Shown piece after piece: positions 38,501 to 45,961 of a stretch of DNA of 64,000 nt. The notes beneath the pieces are model-generated. The model was not told the origin of the DNA. It made no database searches and saw nothing but the letters and a program-made list of their open reading frames with translations. Numbering within the stretch: the stretch's first letter is position 1; each line of letters begins with the position of its first letter. The position numbers were made by a program, and so were the translations under genes. The stretch is from Bacteroidales bacterium UBA6267 (lineage in GTDB: Bacteria > Bacteroidota > Bacteroidia > Bacteroidales > UBA1556), in NCBI GenBank assembly GCA_002440745.1, contig DJVB01000004.1, positions 1-64,000 of the forward strand. The letters are read 5' to 3'.

Positions 38501-40289
38501 TACACCTGCTTTTGCAACATCGAACGACAATTTTGTCCGATACAAGTTTACTAATTCAAACAAGATAAGATTGGTAGAATACCTCAATGATGATGTTACT
38601 GCTTTAATGTCCTATGGAAATGGAAATGTAATATATTTAGGTTTCACTTATTCGTCATCACAAGGGGTCTTGGCAAATAGAATCGCTTCAAAATCATTAG
38701 AATATGCTTATTTGAAAAAAAACAATGGATTATTTTATTCTGCAATGAATTTCACATTGATGCCAGGTAACAGTACTATTCTTAATGTTAAGTTTATATC
38801 TAAAGACGTAATTAAAGGTCAGCATACTTCTTCAATCATGATTAATACTAATATCCCTGATAACTCAATAATACAATTGCCTTGCATCTTGAATGTTCAT
38901 AATGAATTAGACACATCTGATTTTCTTGGTTCTGATACCACTCTTTGCGGGTCTAAACAACTTGATGCCGGGTACGGATTTTCTACATACCAATGGAATG
39001 TTGGTGGGAATTCCCAATTACTAATAGTCACGAATTCAGGGTGTTATGCTGTTACGGTTACGAACAATGGTCATTGTTTTTCAAGCGATTCTATTTATCT
39101 AACTATACATTCAAAGCCAAATGCGTTAATTTCTGGTTTGCCAAATATTTTATGTACAGATTATTATCTAATTCAGATGGTAGGAACCCCATCAGGTGGT
39201 CAGTTTGCCGGTTCAGGTGTGAGCGGAAACATCTTCAATCCCGCCCTTGCTTCCATAGGATTAAATCCAATAACATATTCCGTTACTTCTGCTAATGGTT
39301 GTACTGATGTAGATACCGTGATCGTGGATGTGAAAATGGCTCCGACTGCCTCAGCAGGTGCCGACACTTCTTTACCTTGCCAAAATGGTGGAGTTCAGTT
39401 AGGTCAGCAGCCATTCGCTGGGGTTAGTTATAGTTGGTATCCTGCTTTAGGTTTAAATAATGATAATATTGCAAATCCAATTTCAAATGTAAATTATAGC
39501 ATCAATTATGTGTTAACAGCAACTGCGACAAATGGTTGTCAAGCTTATGATACAGTACACATTTCCGTTGCCGGTGGTCCAAATGCGATTGTTAGCAACG
39601 ACACAACAATATGTGCAGGAGAAACAGTAACCTTAAACGTTTCCGGTGGAGACAGTTATCTTTGGAGCACGGGCGATACAACTACTTCAATTACCGTAAC
39701 ACCAATGGTTACAACGGAGTATTTTGTGGTTGCGTCTCAATCGAATTGCGCCGATTTAGACACCATAACAGTGAATGTAAATCGTCCAAATCCACATTTA
39801 CCTTCAGATACCTTTCTTTGTGCAGGCAACAGTATATCCATTTCTCCCGGAACCTTTACTGCTTATCTTTGGTCCACAGGCTCTGTAAGTCCTTTTATTA
39901 CAGTGGATAGCACCGGTGTAGGAATAGGCTCTATAACCATCACGGTTGAAGTAACGGATATAAATGGATGTAGCAATAGCGATACGATTGTAATTAGCTT
40001 TAAAAATTGCCTTGGAATTGGAGAGAATGCCGGCGATAATTTAGTTTTCTCGCTTTATCCTAATCCAACCAATGGAATCGTTACACTGAAGTCAACCGGA
40101 ACAGCGCTTCAGAATGTAAACTATATGATTTTGGATATTTCTGGAGCAATCCTAAAAAAAGGAAAAATAGCCAACACAACCGGATATTTCGATAAGCAAT
40201 TTGATCTGCGCAGTTTAGCCAAAGGAGTTTATTTTGTTCGACTTCAGACAAATAACCAAACAGCTACAATGAAATTGACCCTTCAGTAG
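32538..40289 (+). CDS. Giant multidomain T9SS surface protein 2
   Basis: A 2583-aa paralog of the preceding giant protein with the same signal peptide type (ISLIAVFLFTANLFA) and the same module order: CARDB-like regions, two right-handed beta-helix domains (each ending PDIGADEF), two amidotransferase-like domains (such as GKDIVLVPTLLSS) around a HYDIN/ASPM-like domain, Ig/PKD modules and a T9SS sorting domain. It is 619 aa shorter, chiefly because the tandem PKD-like repeats have collapsed to a single chimeric copy near 39118-39330. The body looks more AT-rich than in gene 1, while the last ~1.1 kb is nearly identical to gene 1. It is probably exported by T9SS as an adhesin-like surface protein. 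Confidence 0.9.
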   Translation: MKLNFCMKRLISLIAVFLFTANLFADEIIIGASTTSGTTSYVPTNGNANSGWSAIIYNDYELDGAAIINRIEFQHSLYGGANMVSFQKVYLLNISDSVFINSDYIDLLVLGASLVYDGVLNIQSSLGFQGITLQTPFLYTGGNLLMLWENRDGSFNYSPTWYYTPTSSNNKVKYAYTNGNFPFGSGSLTNNRPNTKFVYTPTILNDLSIDEWVFPTNGTVASSALSITIKIKNRCTTLQSNFNVKYSIDNGQTWVQQNYSGTIQPGAYQNITFNTTASMATGGLYRCVAVVKSPNDSVSSNDTLRKDVFICGGSYSGTYIVGDQSGDHFPNLTTGIIALSNCGMSGSVTLRIRPGCYHEQITIPSISGLNSSKTLTIESFTGNRDVVYSFSSSSHSDHLKNFTLKFDGSDFITLKDLIVKNTSSNGGGHALYILSSKNNRFENCEFHGVINPSSVLNSYSTIYFSGTSSSPYRQNIFINNTIKYGSYGLYGSSASSMTYGMRFIGNTITEYSYDGVFLQYMDSLYFQNNVLNTSSINNTIAVYLGNISNNLNFIGNKIRTNVGYGVYFYSCQLSATERGKVYNNWIFSDSMQNSIYGLHANSCNNLDIEHNSFYFINPNSSTYSAYSVRLVNCNNNIFRNNSLVNEANGMTVYSDNSSFTFFDYNNLYTNGPYLAFKNANYSTLASLQNGTNTNLNSTTSAGVYYSILNLHSNSSSLNNLGSPLSPVSVDIDGQPRSSSAPDIGADEFDIFANDGGVTGILGIPISCAGTVLPITVTMKNYGTQAITSAHLKMSINGAIMHQQWSGNLSPGGSINVFLGSRSFSADTIYSFKAWVDSVNHFVDLNNYNDSAFFYGYRTILSGSYTIGSSSNADFSGISQAIQALYQYGICGPVVFNIESGNYYGNYSLSTQPSGMSSVNTVTFQSLTGDTSDVMLYYHAIFSSENYIINLENISDFRFKNMTFKVFSNIFSRAIYLVNTHRISFDSCLFVSKYPGGSQSILLSSYKGGNISITNSKFVKSSFPISISGVTSDYYEGITIHNNEIVGFVDYGIYLSKVDTVSIMNNTIKSGINSGIHGLQIMDCKSKLDIGHNDINIKSISGSAHGMILYDINYPNYLSSAQIYIYNNFIYTNTTTTNGLSYAIYCIGDAYAKFLFNTLKSDGGNSTCASFYSEYTYNSLIYNNNMYSENGYAHYRETQYHSLSDYNNYYSNGPYILRVYNSVYSISTFPNYLPTSFSDSYSKTVNPGFIAIDDLHVFNQDLNGGAIPYGGITVDFDGESRSSTTPDIGADEFNLFSLDVAPLSVKMPTNPSPIGNNSVKVNIQNLGATGLISTNIFFRLDGGAIDSNYWTGSLNFLEVDSLIDLGSINVTAGSHTLEVWTNHPNGLIDLNPANDTLLYNFNSIPLPHIEVLPTTLSDSITTCNSASNQSVKIYNRGNANLTIGIDSSQYLSSDIDVVMLCAGSTSMSYLNSKSIIQNNLNNVNIIETFTTDSAYLSSLLVGKDIVLVPTLLSSSILNTYSDFGPVLQKFVNNGGSVIFLGSPYNNANYIWNTGLFSGTYIDDLYLGASIPINNLNHPIFKNHPNSFITTSANYYYYSILNTDAIILATYLGYPLIAERNIGRGTALLLGFDNYSLSNDATTMLVNAINYCGAIHPFVSNSSFTQTILPGDSLTFSFQFDANGLLNGWYDDILTISHNDINQSKIIIPCSLYIYDTCKLTINKPFHAFDTVYTGNQIVDSIYLVNTGCQDLHIFGILSGDSHLLPLKLSDIISPGDSVAFQFRFTPNTSGVYAMPISIYNSDTVKTFNFSGVCIAAPLITLNPNPLIINSLFCEDSLIVPVTITNSGEVPLIGNIASASSGDSLEVLILTLGTQPLHHFNLTSALDDYFTKYNLISLNISSTSQLNAAIQGKDVVIIPAILNNNYHASYMSFKPIFQSFVNNGGLLIFAGQIDSDYLIPFDFFKGSSKGLLSNVNLSLNTNHAITGGIATPAFATSNDNFVRYKFTNSNKIRLVEYLNDDVTALMSYGNGNVIYLGFTYSSSQGVLANRIASKSLEYAYLKKNNGLFYSAMNFTLMPGNSTILNVKFISKDVIKGQHTSSIMINTNIPDNSIIQLPCILNVHNELDTSDFLGSDTTLCGSKQLDAGYGFSTYQWNVGGNSQLLIVTNSGCYAVTVTNNGHCFSSDSIYLTIHSKPNALISGLPNILCTDYYLIQMVGTPSGGQFAGSGVSGNIFNPALASIGLNPITYSVTSANGCTDVDTVIVDVKMAPTASAGADTSLPCQNGGVQLGQQPFAGVSYSWYPALGLNNDNIANPISNVNYSINYVLTATATNGCQAYDTVHISVAGGPNAIVSNDTTICAGETVTLNVSGGDSYLWSTGDTTTSITVTPMVTTEYFVVASQSNCADLDTITVNVNRPNPHLPSDTFLCAGNSISISPGTFTAYLWSTGSVSPFITVDSTGVGIGSITITVEVTDINGCSNSDTIVISFKNCLGIGENAGDNLVFSLYPNPTNGIVTLKSTGTALQNVNYMILDISGAILKKGKIANTTGYFDKQFDLRSLAKGVYFVRLQTNNQTATMKLTLQ

Positions 40290-40347
40290 CATTTAATAAT
40301 AAACTAAAAAGCCCGAAGAAAAACGCTTCGGGCTTTTTTGGTTTTAG
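39187..40347 (+). repeat. Near-identical 3' cassette of giant gene 2 (pair of 31176-32336)
   Basis: The second member of the duplicated cassette. Its left edge lies inside the single PKD-like repeat, exactly where the first half (similar to repeat 1 of gene 1) switches to the second half (similar to the last repeat of gene 1). Confidence 0.9.
40306..40339 (+). terminator. Rho-independent terminator of giant gene 2
   Basis: Same hairpin as at 32295-32328 (AAAAAGCCCGAAG, loop, CTTCGGGCTTTTT), 17 bp after the stop codon. Confidence 0.95.
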
Positions 40348-40396
40348 GGGGGTAAATATCAACATACATTGTTAATAAATACTTTATTTCCACGGG

Positions 40397-40436
40397 TTTT
40401 GTAAGCGATATGTTTGAGAGATTTTTGCTACATTTG
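40397..40436 (+). promoter_or_regulatory. Promoter region of gyrB
   Basis: TACATTTG at 40429-40436 is an exact -7 element, ~98 bp before the gyrB start. A TTTTG at 40397-40401 is the counterpart of the -33 element of giant gene 2 but is 27 bp away, too far for the usual spacing. Sequence on both sides (TTTTTTGCTA, then GTGGCAAAAAATTA and TATTGTTGAT) matches the promoter at 32388. Confidence 0.55.
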
Positions 40437-40533
40437 TGAGCATTTAATTAGTGGCAAAAAATTATTGTATATTGTTGATTTACAATGTTTTATAATTTTA
40501 TCAGATTGTCACTGTTCAGAAAATATTTTTAAC

Positions 40534-42492
40534 ATGAGTGAAGACGAAAAGAATTTAAAAAGTAAAGAATATAGTGCGGATAATATTCAGGTTTTGGAAG
40601 GCTTAGAAGCTGTTCGCAAAAGACCTGCAATGTATATCGGTGATATTGGCGAACGCGGTTTGCATCATCTTGTTTATGAAGTAGTTGATAACTCTATCGA
40701 TGAAGCATTAGCAGGTTTCTGTGATATGATTAAGGTGATTATTCATCCTGATAATTCCGTAAGTGTAGAAGATAATGGCCGCGGTATTCCGGTTGATATG
40801 CACGAAAAGGAAAAACGATCTGCACTTGAGGTTGTTATGACAGTTTTACATGCCGGTGGTAAATTCGACAAAGGTTCGTATAAGGTTTCCGGTGGTTTGC
40901 ATGGTGTTGGTGTTTCCTGCGTCAACGCTCTTTCCATTCACAATAAGGTCGAGGTTTTTAGAGATGGAAAGCACTATATCCAAGAATATGAGTGTGGAAA
41001 GCCTTTGTATCCTGTAAAACAAATTGGTGAAGCAGATAAAAGAGGCACTAAAGTAACTTTTCACCCTGATGGCTCCATATTCAGTGTGTTAGAGTATAGT
41101 TTTGAAACTTTGTCTAATAGATTACGTGAATTGGCTTTTTTGAACAAAGGAATCACTCTTACCATTACCGATGAACGTCAGCAAAATGAGGATGGCTCAT
41201 TTTTATTTACTGAGTTCCATTCCGAAAATGGTCTTGTTGATTTTCTTAAGTTTTTAGATGAAAATCGGGAAAATCTGATGGATGAGCCTGTTTACATTGA
41301 AGGAGAGAAAAATGATATTCCAATCGAAATCGCATTAGAGTACAATACTTCTTTTTCCGAGAATATTCATTCCTACGTAAATAATATCAATACTCACGAA
41401 GGAGGAACTCATTTAAGTGGTTTCCGCCGTGCACTGACTCGTACGCTTAAAACTTTTGCTGAGAAATCGGGTATGTTGGCTAAGCTTAAATTTGATATCA
41501 ATGGCGATGATTTTCGTGAAGGACTTACAGCAATTATTTCTGTTAAAGTTGCTGAACCTCAGTTTGAAGGTCAAACCAAAACCAAGTTAGGCAACTCTGA
41601 AGTGATGGGTGCAGTGGAGTCGATGGTAGGTGAAAAACTATATTATTTTCTTGAAGAAAACCCAAAATCGGCCAGAGCTATTGTTAACAAAGTTATTCTT
41701 GCAGCCACAGCGCGCCATGCAGCCCGAAAAGCTCGCGAGTTAGTTCAACGAAAATCTGTTCTTGGTGGTAGTGGTTTGCCTGGTAAACTTGCCGATTGCT
41801 CAGCCCGAAATCCTGAAGTTGCCGAAATATTTCTCGTTGAGGGAGATTCGGCGGGTGGTACAGCTAAACAAGGCCGCAATCGCGAATTTCAAGCAATATT
41901 ACCACTTCGCGGTAAAATTCTTAACGTTGAAAAAGCAATGCCTCATAAAATATTTGATAATGAGGAGATTAAAACCATGTTTACCGCTCTTGGTGTATCA
42001 ATTGGAACGGATGAAGACCCTAAAGCTCTTAATTTAGAAAAGGTCCGCTATCACAAGGTTATCATCATGACCGATGCCGACGTTGACGGTAGTCACATAG
42101 CCACTCTTATTTTGACCTTTTTCTTCCGTTTTATGAAAGAAATGATTGAAGAAGGCTATGTTTATATTGCTACTCCTCCTTTGTATCTGATTAAAAGAGG
42201 CACTCAAGCCAAATACGCTTGGACCGAAGATGAGCGTAAAGCAATCATCGATGAATTGGCCGGTGGTGCCGATAAAGGTGTTCATATTCAGCGTTATAAA
42301 GGTCTTGGTGAGATGAATGCCGAACAACTTTGGGAAACAACTATGAACCCTGAAACACGAACTCTTCGCCGTGTTACTATCGAGAATGATGTTACTGCCG
42401 ATCGTGTTTTCTCGATGTTGATGGGTGATGAAGTGCCTCCTCGTAGAGAATTTATAGAGCAAAATGCTAAATATGCTAATATAGACGCATAG
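40534..42492 (+). CDS. gyrB: DNA gyrase subunit B
   Basis: The 652-aa ATPase subunit of DNA gyrase, which introduces negative supercoils with GyrA. The start at 40534 gives the expected N-terminus (SEDEKNLK..YSADNIQVLEGLEAVRKRPAMYIG); an upstream in-frame ATG at 40414 lies within the promoter region and is rejected. GHKL ATP-binding motifs are present: EVVDNSIDEA, DNGRGIP and GGLHGVGVSCVNALS. The transducer domain has the QTKTKLGN loop. The TOPRIM domain has EGDSAGG and the DADVDGSHI metal-binding acidic triad, and the C-terminus has IQRYKGLGEMNAEQLWETTMNP. Length is typical of the phylum, without the long insert of some proteobacterial GyrB proteins. Confidence 0.98.
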   Translation: MSEDEKNLKSKEYSADNIQVLEGLEAVRKRPAMYIGDIGERGLHHLVYEVVDNSIDEALAGFCDMIKVIIHPDNSVSVEDNGRGIPVDMHEKEKRSALEVVMTVLHAGGKFDKGSYKVSGGLHGVGVSCVNALSIHNKVEVFRDGKHYIQEYECGKPLYPVKQIGEADKRGTKVTFHPDGSIFSVLEYSFETLSNRLRELAFLNKGITLTITDERQQNEDGSFLFTEFHSENGLVDFLKFLDENRENLMDEPVYIEGEKNDIPIEIALEYNTSFSENIHSYVNNINTHEGGTHLSGFRRALTRTLKTFAEKSGMLAKLKFDINGDDFREGLTAIISVKVAEPQFEGQTKTKLGNSEVMGAVESMVGEKLYYFLEENPKSARAIVNKVILAATARHAARKARELVQRKSVLGGSGLPGKLADCSARNPEVAEIFLVEGDSAGGTAKQGRNREFQAILPLRGKILNVEKAMPHKIFDNEEIKTMFTALGVSIGTDEDPKALNLEKVRYHKVIIMTDADVDGSHIATLILTFFFRFMKEMIEEGYVYIATPPLYLIKRGTQAKYAWTEDERKAIIDELAGGADKGVHIQRYKGLGEMNAEQLWETTMNPETRTLRRVTIENDVTADRVFSMLMGDEVPPRREFIEQNAKYANIDA

Positions 42493-42502
42493 AAATTCTA
42501 AG

Positions 42503-42527
42503 AAGCCTGTTTATCAGGCTTTTTTAT
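42503..42527 (+). terminator. Rho-independent terminator of gyrB
   Basis: A 7-bp stem AAGCCTG / CAGGCTT with loop TTTAT, followed by a T-run, 11 bp after the gyrB stop codon. Confidence 0.9.
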
Positions 42528-42621
42528 TTATAATAGTCTTTATTCTAATTTTTGAATGCTAATTTGGATTCTAAATAATTGAATTTCAGAATTTTTATCA
42601 ATCCTTTTTGAATTTTCTGTG

Positions 42622-42629
42622 TATTTTTG
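42622..42629 (+). promoter_or_regulatory. -7 promoter element of the metal-trafficking cluster
   Basis: TATTTTTG matches TAnnTTTG exactly, 18 bp before the start codon at 42647. The TTTG at 42607-42610 is closer than a normal -33 element. Confidence 0.45.
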
Positions 42630-42646
42630 CAAGTCTAAGAATTACG

Positions 42647-43102
42647 ATGAAACGATTACTTTCCATATCGCTCGCAGTTGTTTATCTGTTGCTTTCAACG
42701 GGGTTCAATCTCCATTGGCATTTCTGTCATGGGCAGAAAGAAATGTTGGCTATCAATGCGTTGTATTCGGTTGAAGAGGCAGATCATGGTTGTGAGTTTT
42801 GTGTTTCTCATCTTCCTATCGAGAATCAACATAACTCTTGTAATTGTGTTAGCGATTCTTCCGACACCGACTCACATTCTTCCTGTTGTACCGACTCTCA
42901 CAAATATGTTCGACTCGTTGATAATCAACTTATTTATGAGTTTAAAAAAATCTCTCCTCAATCATTTGATATTTTTCACGCTTTTGAAAATCTGGTTTTT
43001 GATGTGAATGAAGGTTTTGTTTCAACTTCAAAAACCGAACTGATTTTATACAATTATCCACCTCCCTTCCTTTTTTTCCAGCAACTACGTTTTTGTGCTT
43101 AG
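42647..43102 (+). CDS. HYC_CC_PP-type small Cys/His-rich exported protein
   Basis: A 151-aa small protein with an N-terminal signal/transmembrane segment (LLSISLAVVYLLLSTGFNL). The mature part begins with a HWHFCHG motif, continues with a Cys/His/Asp/Ser-rich middle (CEFC, CNCVSDSSD, CCTDSHKYV), and ends with a YNYPPPFLFF-like segment. This order (H-x-C, CC, PPP) fits the family that NCBI names HYC_CC_PP, which is typically found beside heavy-metal TonB-dependent receptors, as it is here. The likely role is metal binding in the periplasm or at the membrane, possibly of copper. The start at 42647 is preferred over the upstream in-frame 42608 because it begins the signal sequence and follows a -7 element. 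Confidence 0.75.
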   Translation: MKRLLSISLAVVYLLLSTGFNLHWHFCHGQKEMLAINALYSVEEADHGCEFCVSHLPIENQHNSCNCVSDSSDTDSHSSCCTDSHKYVRLVDNQLIYEFKKISPQSFDIFHAFENLVFDVNEGFVSTSKTELILYNYPPPFLFFQQLRFCA

Positions 43103-43184
43103 TGTTTAAATAACCTTAGTTTTTTTTACCGGAATACTATTCCTAAATTTTAATTAACTGATTATAAATTATTTAAATACTTTT

Positions 43185-43538
43185 ATGATGAAAAATATAA
43201 TATTTTTTATGGCCATTACATTTATAACTTTCAATGCAAAGGCCAATTCAAATCCAAATATCATTACAGATACATTACATGTTGATGGCAACTGTAATAT
43301 GTGTAAAGAACGAATCGAAAATGCTGCTTACATTAAAGGTGTAAAAAAGGTAGATTGGGATAAGCATCAACAAGTTTTAGTTGTAACTTACGATAAAACA
43401 AAAACTTCAAAATCTAAAATTTTGGAAGCAGTTGCAAAAGCAGGTCACGATAATGAGATGTTTAAAGCGCCTGATGACGTTTACAACCGATTGCCGAAAT
43501 GCTGTAATTATCGTTCTAATGATGCTCATATTCACTAA
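43185..43538 (+). CDS. Exported heavy-metal-associated (HMA) domain protein
   Basis: A 117-aa protein with a signal peptide (FFMAITFITFNAKA) and one HMA domain (residues ~29-95, beta-alpha-beta-beta-alpha-beta). The metal-binding motif is GNCNMC, with Cys37 and Cys40, the CxxC arrangement that binds Cu(I), Zn(II) or Cd(II). A Cys/His tail follows (PKCC near residues 104-107 and DAHIH at the end), which could be an extra metal site. It acts outside the cytoplasm, probably handing metal to or from the TonB-dependent receptor encoded 16 bp downstream. Confidence 0.88.
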   Translation: MMKNIIFFMAITFITFNAKANSNPNIITDTLHVDGNCNMCKERIENAAYIKGVKKVDWDKHQQVLVVTYDKTKTSKSKILEAVAKAGHDNEMFKAPDDVYNRLPKCCNYRSNDAHIH

Positions 43539-43541
43539 TCT

Positions 43542-43549
43542 GAGGAGGT
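43542..43549 (+). promoter_or_regulatory. Strong Shine-Dalgarno sequence before the TonB-dependent receptor
   Basis: GAGGAGGT lies 5-6 nt before the ATG at 43555. Most genes in this window lack such a purine-rich site, as is usual in Bacteroidota, so this one is notable. It supports the start at 43555 over the in-frame ATG at 43432 that overlaps the HMA gene. Confidence 0.7.
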
Positions 43550-43554
43550 GTAAT

Positions 43555-45780
43555 ATGAGAATTTTATTAATTTTAGTGGTGTTGGCCACACATTCTATTT
43601 ATGGTTATGCTCAAGAAAATCGAATTACCGGTAGAGTTTTAGGCCTTAGTGAATCGAATACAAAGCAACCACTTATTGGGGCTAATGTGTTGTGGATTAA
43701 TACGTTGTCAGGTGTGGTGACCACTGAAGATGGTAGCTTTGTGCTGCCCTCAATTCAAGGCTCTGACTCCATCGTTATTAGTTATACCGGTTTTCAATCT
43801 GATACACTTCTTGCCGATTTTTCTCAGCCAATGACTATCGTTCTTCGTGAAGGTGTGGAGTTGGCCGGTGCAGAAATTGTTCATCGGGTAAAGACCACAG
43901 TTGTGAGCCATAGTGCAGTTATTCACACAGAGAATCTTGGGCATGGCGAATTGCATAAGGCTGCGTGTTGCAATTTGAGCGAGAGTTTTGAGACTTCTCC
44001 TTCCGTTGATGTGAGTTTTTCGGATGCTATTACAGGAACTCGTCAGATTCGAATGTTAGGGCTTGCCGGTAAATATTCGCAATTAACTCGTGAAAATATG
44101 CCGGATATTCGTGGACTTTCTTCGTTTTCAGGCATGGACTTTATCCCCGGAACTTGGATAAACAGTATTCAATTGATTAAAGGTGCGGGATCTGTGGTTA
44201 ATGGTTATGAAAGCATTGCAGGCCAGATAAATACAGAATTGCAACGCTCATCTTCAATGCCTCCTTTATTCGTGAATTTTTACATAAATAATGATCAACA
44301 GGCCGAAGCAAATATTCAATTTAAAAATAATCTTGGAAAATCATGGGTAAACTCCCTGTTATTGCATGGCAAATATGCTGATTTCAAACGAGATATGAAT
44401 AAAGATGGATTTGCTGATAAACCGGCAACGAAACAAATAGTGGTAATGGATCGGGTAGAGTGGATTAACGATCGGCAGATTCATTTGGAGTTCGGTGGCA
44501 GATTTATTTTTAGAGATCAAGATGGTGGTCAAGTGAATTTTGAACGTGGTCAAATCTTAGATAGTTTGCACCCTTGGGGAATGACAAATCAAATTGGTAA
44601 GGCCGAGGTTTGGGTTAAAATTGGGAAAGTGAATCCGCTGAAACCATGGAAAAGTTCAGCACTTCAGGTTTCTGCAAGCACTTTTAACCAAAAATCTCTT
44701 TATGGACTTAGAGAATATTTTGGAAATCAACAATCTATATATTTGAACTTTATTCATAAAGGGCAATTATTCAACGAGAAGAATGAGTTTACACTTGGGG
44801 CATCGATGATTTTGGATCAATTTGAGGAGCAATTGGATGAAGTGGATTACAAACGATTGGAATCTGTACCGGGTATATTTGGTGAGTTCACGTTCAAACC
44901 AAAAGAGAGTTGGTCGGTAGTTTTTGGTTTACGGGCAGATTATCATAATGAATATCAATGGTTTATAACTCCTCGTGTTCATGGACGATTCCAGTTGTTT
45001 CCTAACGCCATTTTGCGGTTATCTGCCGGACGAGGATTGCGAACAGCAAATATTATTTCCGAGAATATTTCGCTATTAGCTTCTAACCGTCAATGGGTTA
45101 TTCAATCAGAATCGGACTATGGTTTTGGGCTTAAACCGGAAATTGCTTGGAATTATGGGGCAAACTTCACTTATTCTTTCGAGCTTAACTTTCGTGAAGC
45201 TATATTTGGGATGGCTTTTTACCGGACGGATTTTTCAAACCAAATTATTATTGATTTAGAACAAGACTATAGAAAAGTTCATTTTTATAATTTGGATGGT
45301 CTTTCGTATGCCAATAGCGCACAATTTCAATTTGATTATGAATTGTTCAGGCGTTTTGATATTCGTTTGGCTTATAGATGGTTCGATGTGAAATCAACCT
45401 TTGGCTCAAAGTTGAAAATGGCTCCTTTGGTAGCTTCTCATCGCGGATTTTTAAACTTAGCTTATAAAACTAAAAAAGATTGGAAATTTGACATGACCTT
45501 TAATGGAGTAGGGGCAAAGAGAATCCCAATTCATTTGTTGCAGAGTGAAAATTCGACTTGGTCACCATCCTATATGCTTGTAAATGCTCAGGTTACGAAA
45601 ACATGGAATGAAGTTTTCGATTTGTATCTGGGAGTAGAAAATCTCACGAATTACCGCCAGATGGATCCTATAATATTGGCTTCCAATCCTTTTCAGGAAG
45701 GTTTTGATGCGTCCTTGATTTGGGGGCCAATTTGGGGGCAACATCTATATTTGGGTTTTCGTTGGACAATTCTTAATTAA
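43555..45780 (+). CDS. TonB-dependent outer-membrane receptor, probable metal uptake
   Basis: A 741-aa outer-membrane receptor. It has a signal peptide (ending YGYAQE), a carboxypeptidase-regulatory-like beta-sandwich domain (residues ~22-105, with PLIGANVLWINT and DGSFVLPS motifs), a TonB plug domain (~115-230, with GTRQIRMLGLAGKYSQL and GAGSVVNGYESIAGQIN), and a 22-strand barrel ending in an aromatic C-terminus (LGFRWTILN). The plug has a Cys pair (KAACCNL) that is often seen in the metal-associated group. Its neighbours (HYC_CC_PP-like and HMA proteins) suggest copper or another heavy metal as substrate. Energy would come from the ExbB-ExbD-TonB genes that follow. Confidence 0.9.
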   Translation: MRILLILVVLATHSIYGYAQENRITGRVLGLSESNTKQPLIGANVLWINTLSGVVTTEDGSFVLPSIQGSDSIVISYTGFQSDTLLADFSQPMTIVLREGVELAGAEIVHRVKTTVVSHSAVIHTENLGHGELHKAACCNLSESFETSPSVDVSFSDAITGTRQIRMLGLAGKYSQLTRENMPDIRGLSSFSGMDFIPGTWINSIQLIKGAGSVVNGYESIAGQINTELQRSSSMPPLFVNFYINNDQQAEANIQFKNNLGKSWVNSLLLHGKYADFKRDMNKDGFADKPATKQIVVMDRVEWINDRQIHLEFGGRFIFRDQDGGQVNFERGQILDSLHPWGMTNQIGKAEVWVKIGKVNPLKPWKSSALQVSASTFNQKSLYGLREYFGNQQSIYLNFIHKGQLFNEKNEFTLGASMILDQFEEQLDEVDYKRLESVPGIFGEFTFKPKESWSVVFGLRADYHNEYQWFITPRVHGRFQLFPNAILRLSAGRGLRTANIISENISLLASNRQWVIQSESDYGFGLKPEIAWNYGANFTYSFELNFREAIFGMAFYRTDFSNQIIIDLEQDYRKVHFYNLDGLSYANSAQFQFDYELFRRFDIRLAYRWFDVKSTFGSKLKMAPLVASHRGFLNLAYKTKKDWKFDMTFNGVGAKRIPIHLLQSENSTWSPSYMLVNAQVTKTWNEVFDLYLGVENLTNYRQMDPIILASNPFQEGFDASLIWGPIWGQHLYLGFRWTILN

Positions 45781-45794
45781 TTCTTTACTATTCA

Positions 45795-45874
45795 ATGAGT
45801 CTGTTTCTGTCAGTTAGATGCAAATGAACTGCTAAAATGGGGTTAGTTTGACCTTCTGATATTAACAGACTCAT
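45795..45874 (+). other. Long-range inverted repeat between receptor and exbB
   Basis: ATGAGTCTGTT (45795-45805) is perfectly complementary to AACAGACTCAT (45864-45874), 58 nt apart. Inside lies a second short stem, CAGTT (45811-45815) with AACTG (45827-45831). The layout suggests a folded RNA or processing element in the receptor 3' untranslated region or the exbB leader. There is no T-run, so it is not a simple terminator. Confidence 0.55.
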
Positions 45875-45961
45875 GTTTAAAAACAATTATCTTATCACAA
45901 TTTAAAATAAACCCTCTCGTTATTTTTAACGTAATTATTAATAATTTTTAATGTATTGAAA

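Noticed and set aside
40414..40533. GyrB start at 40414
   Set aside because: It overlaps the -7 element at 40429 and adds 40 residues absent from the family; 40534 gives the normal N-terminus.
43432..43554. N-terminal extension of the TonB-dependent receptor
   Set aside because: It overlaps the HMA gene in another frame; the ATG at 43555 has a strong Shine-Dalgarno sequence and begins a signal peptide.
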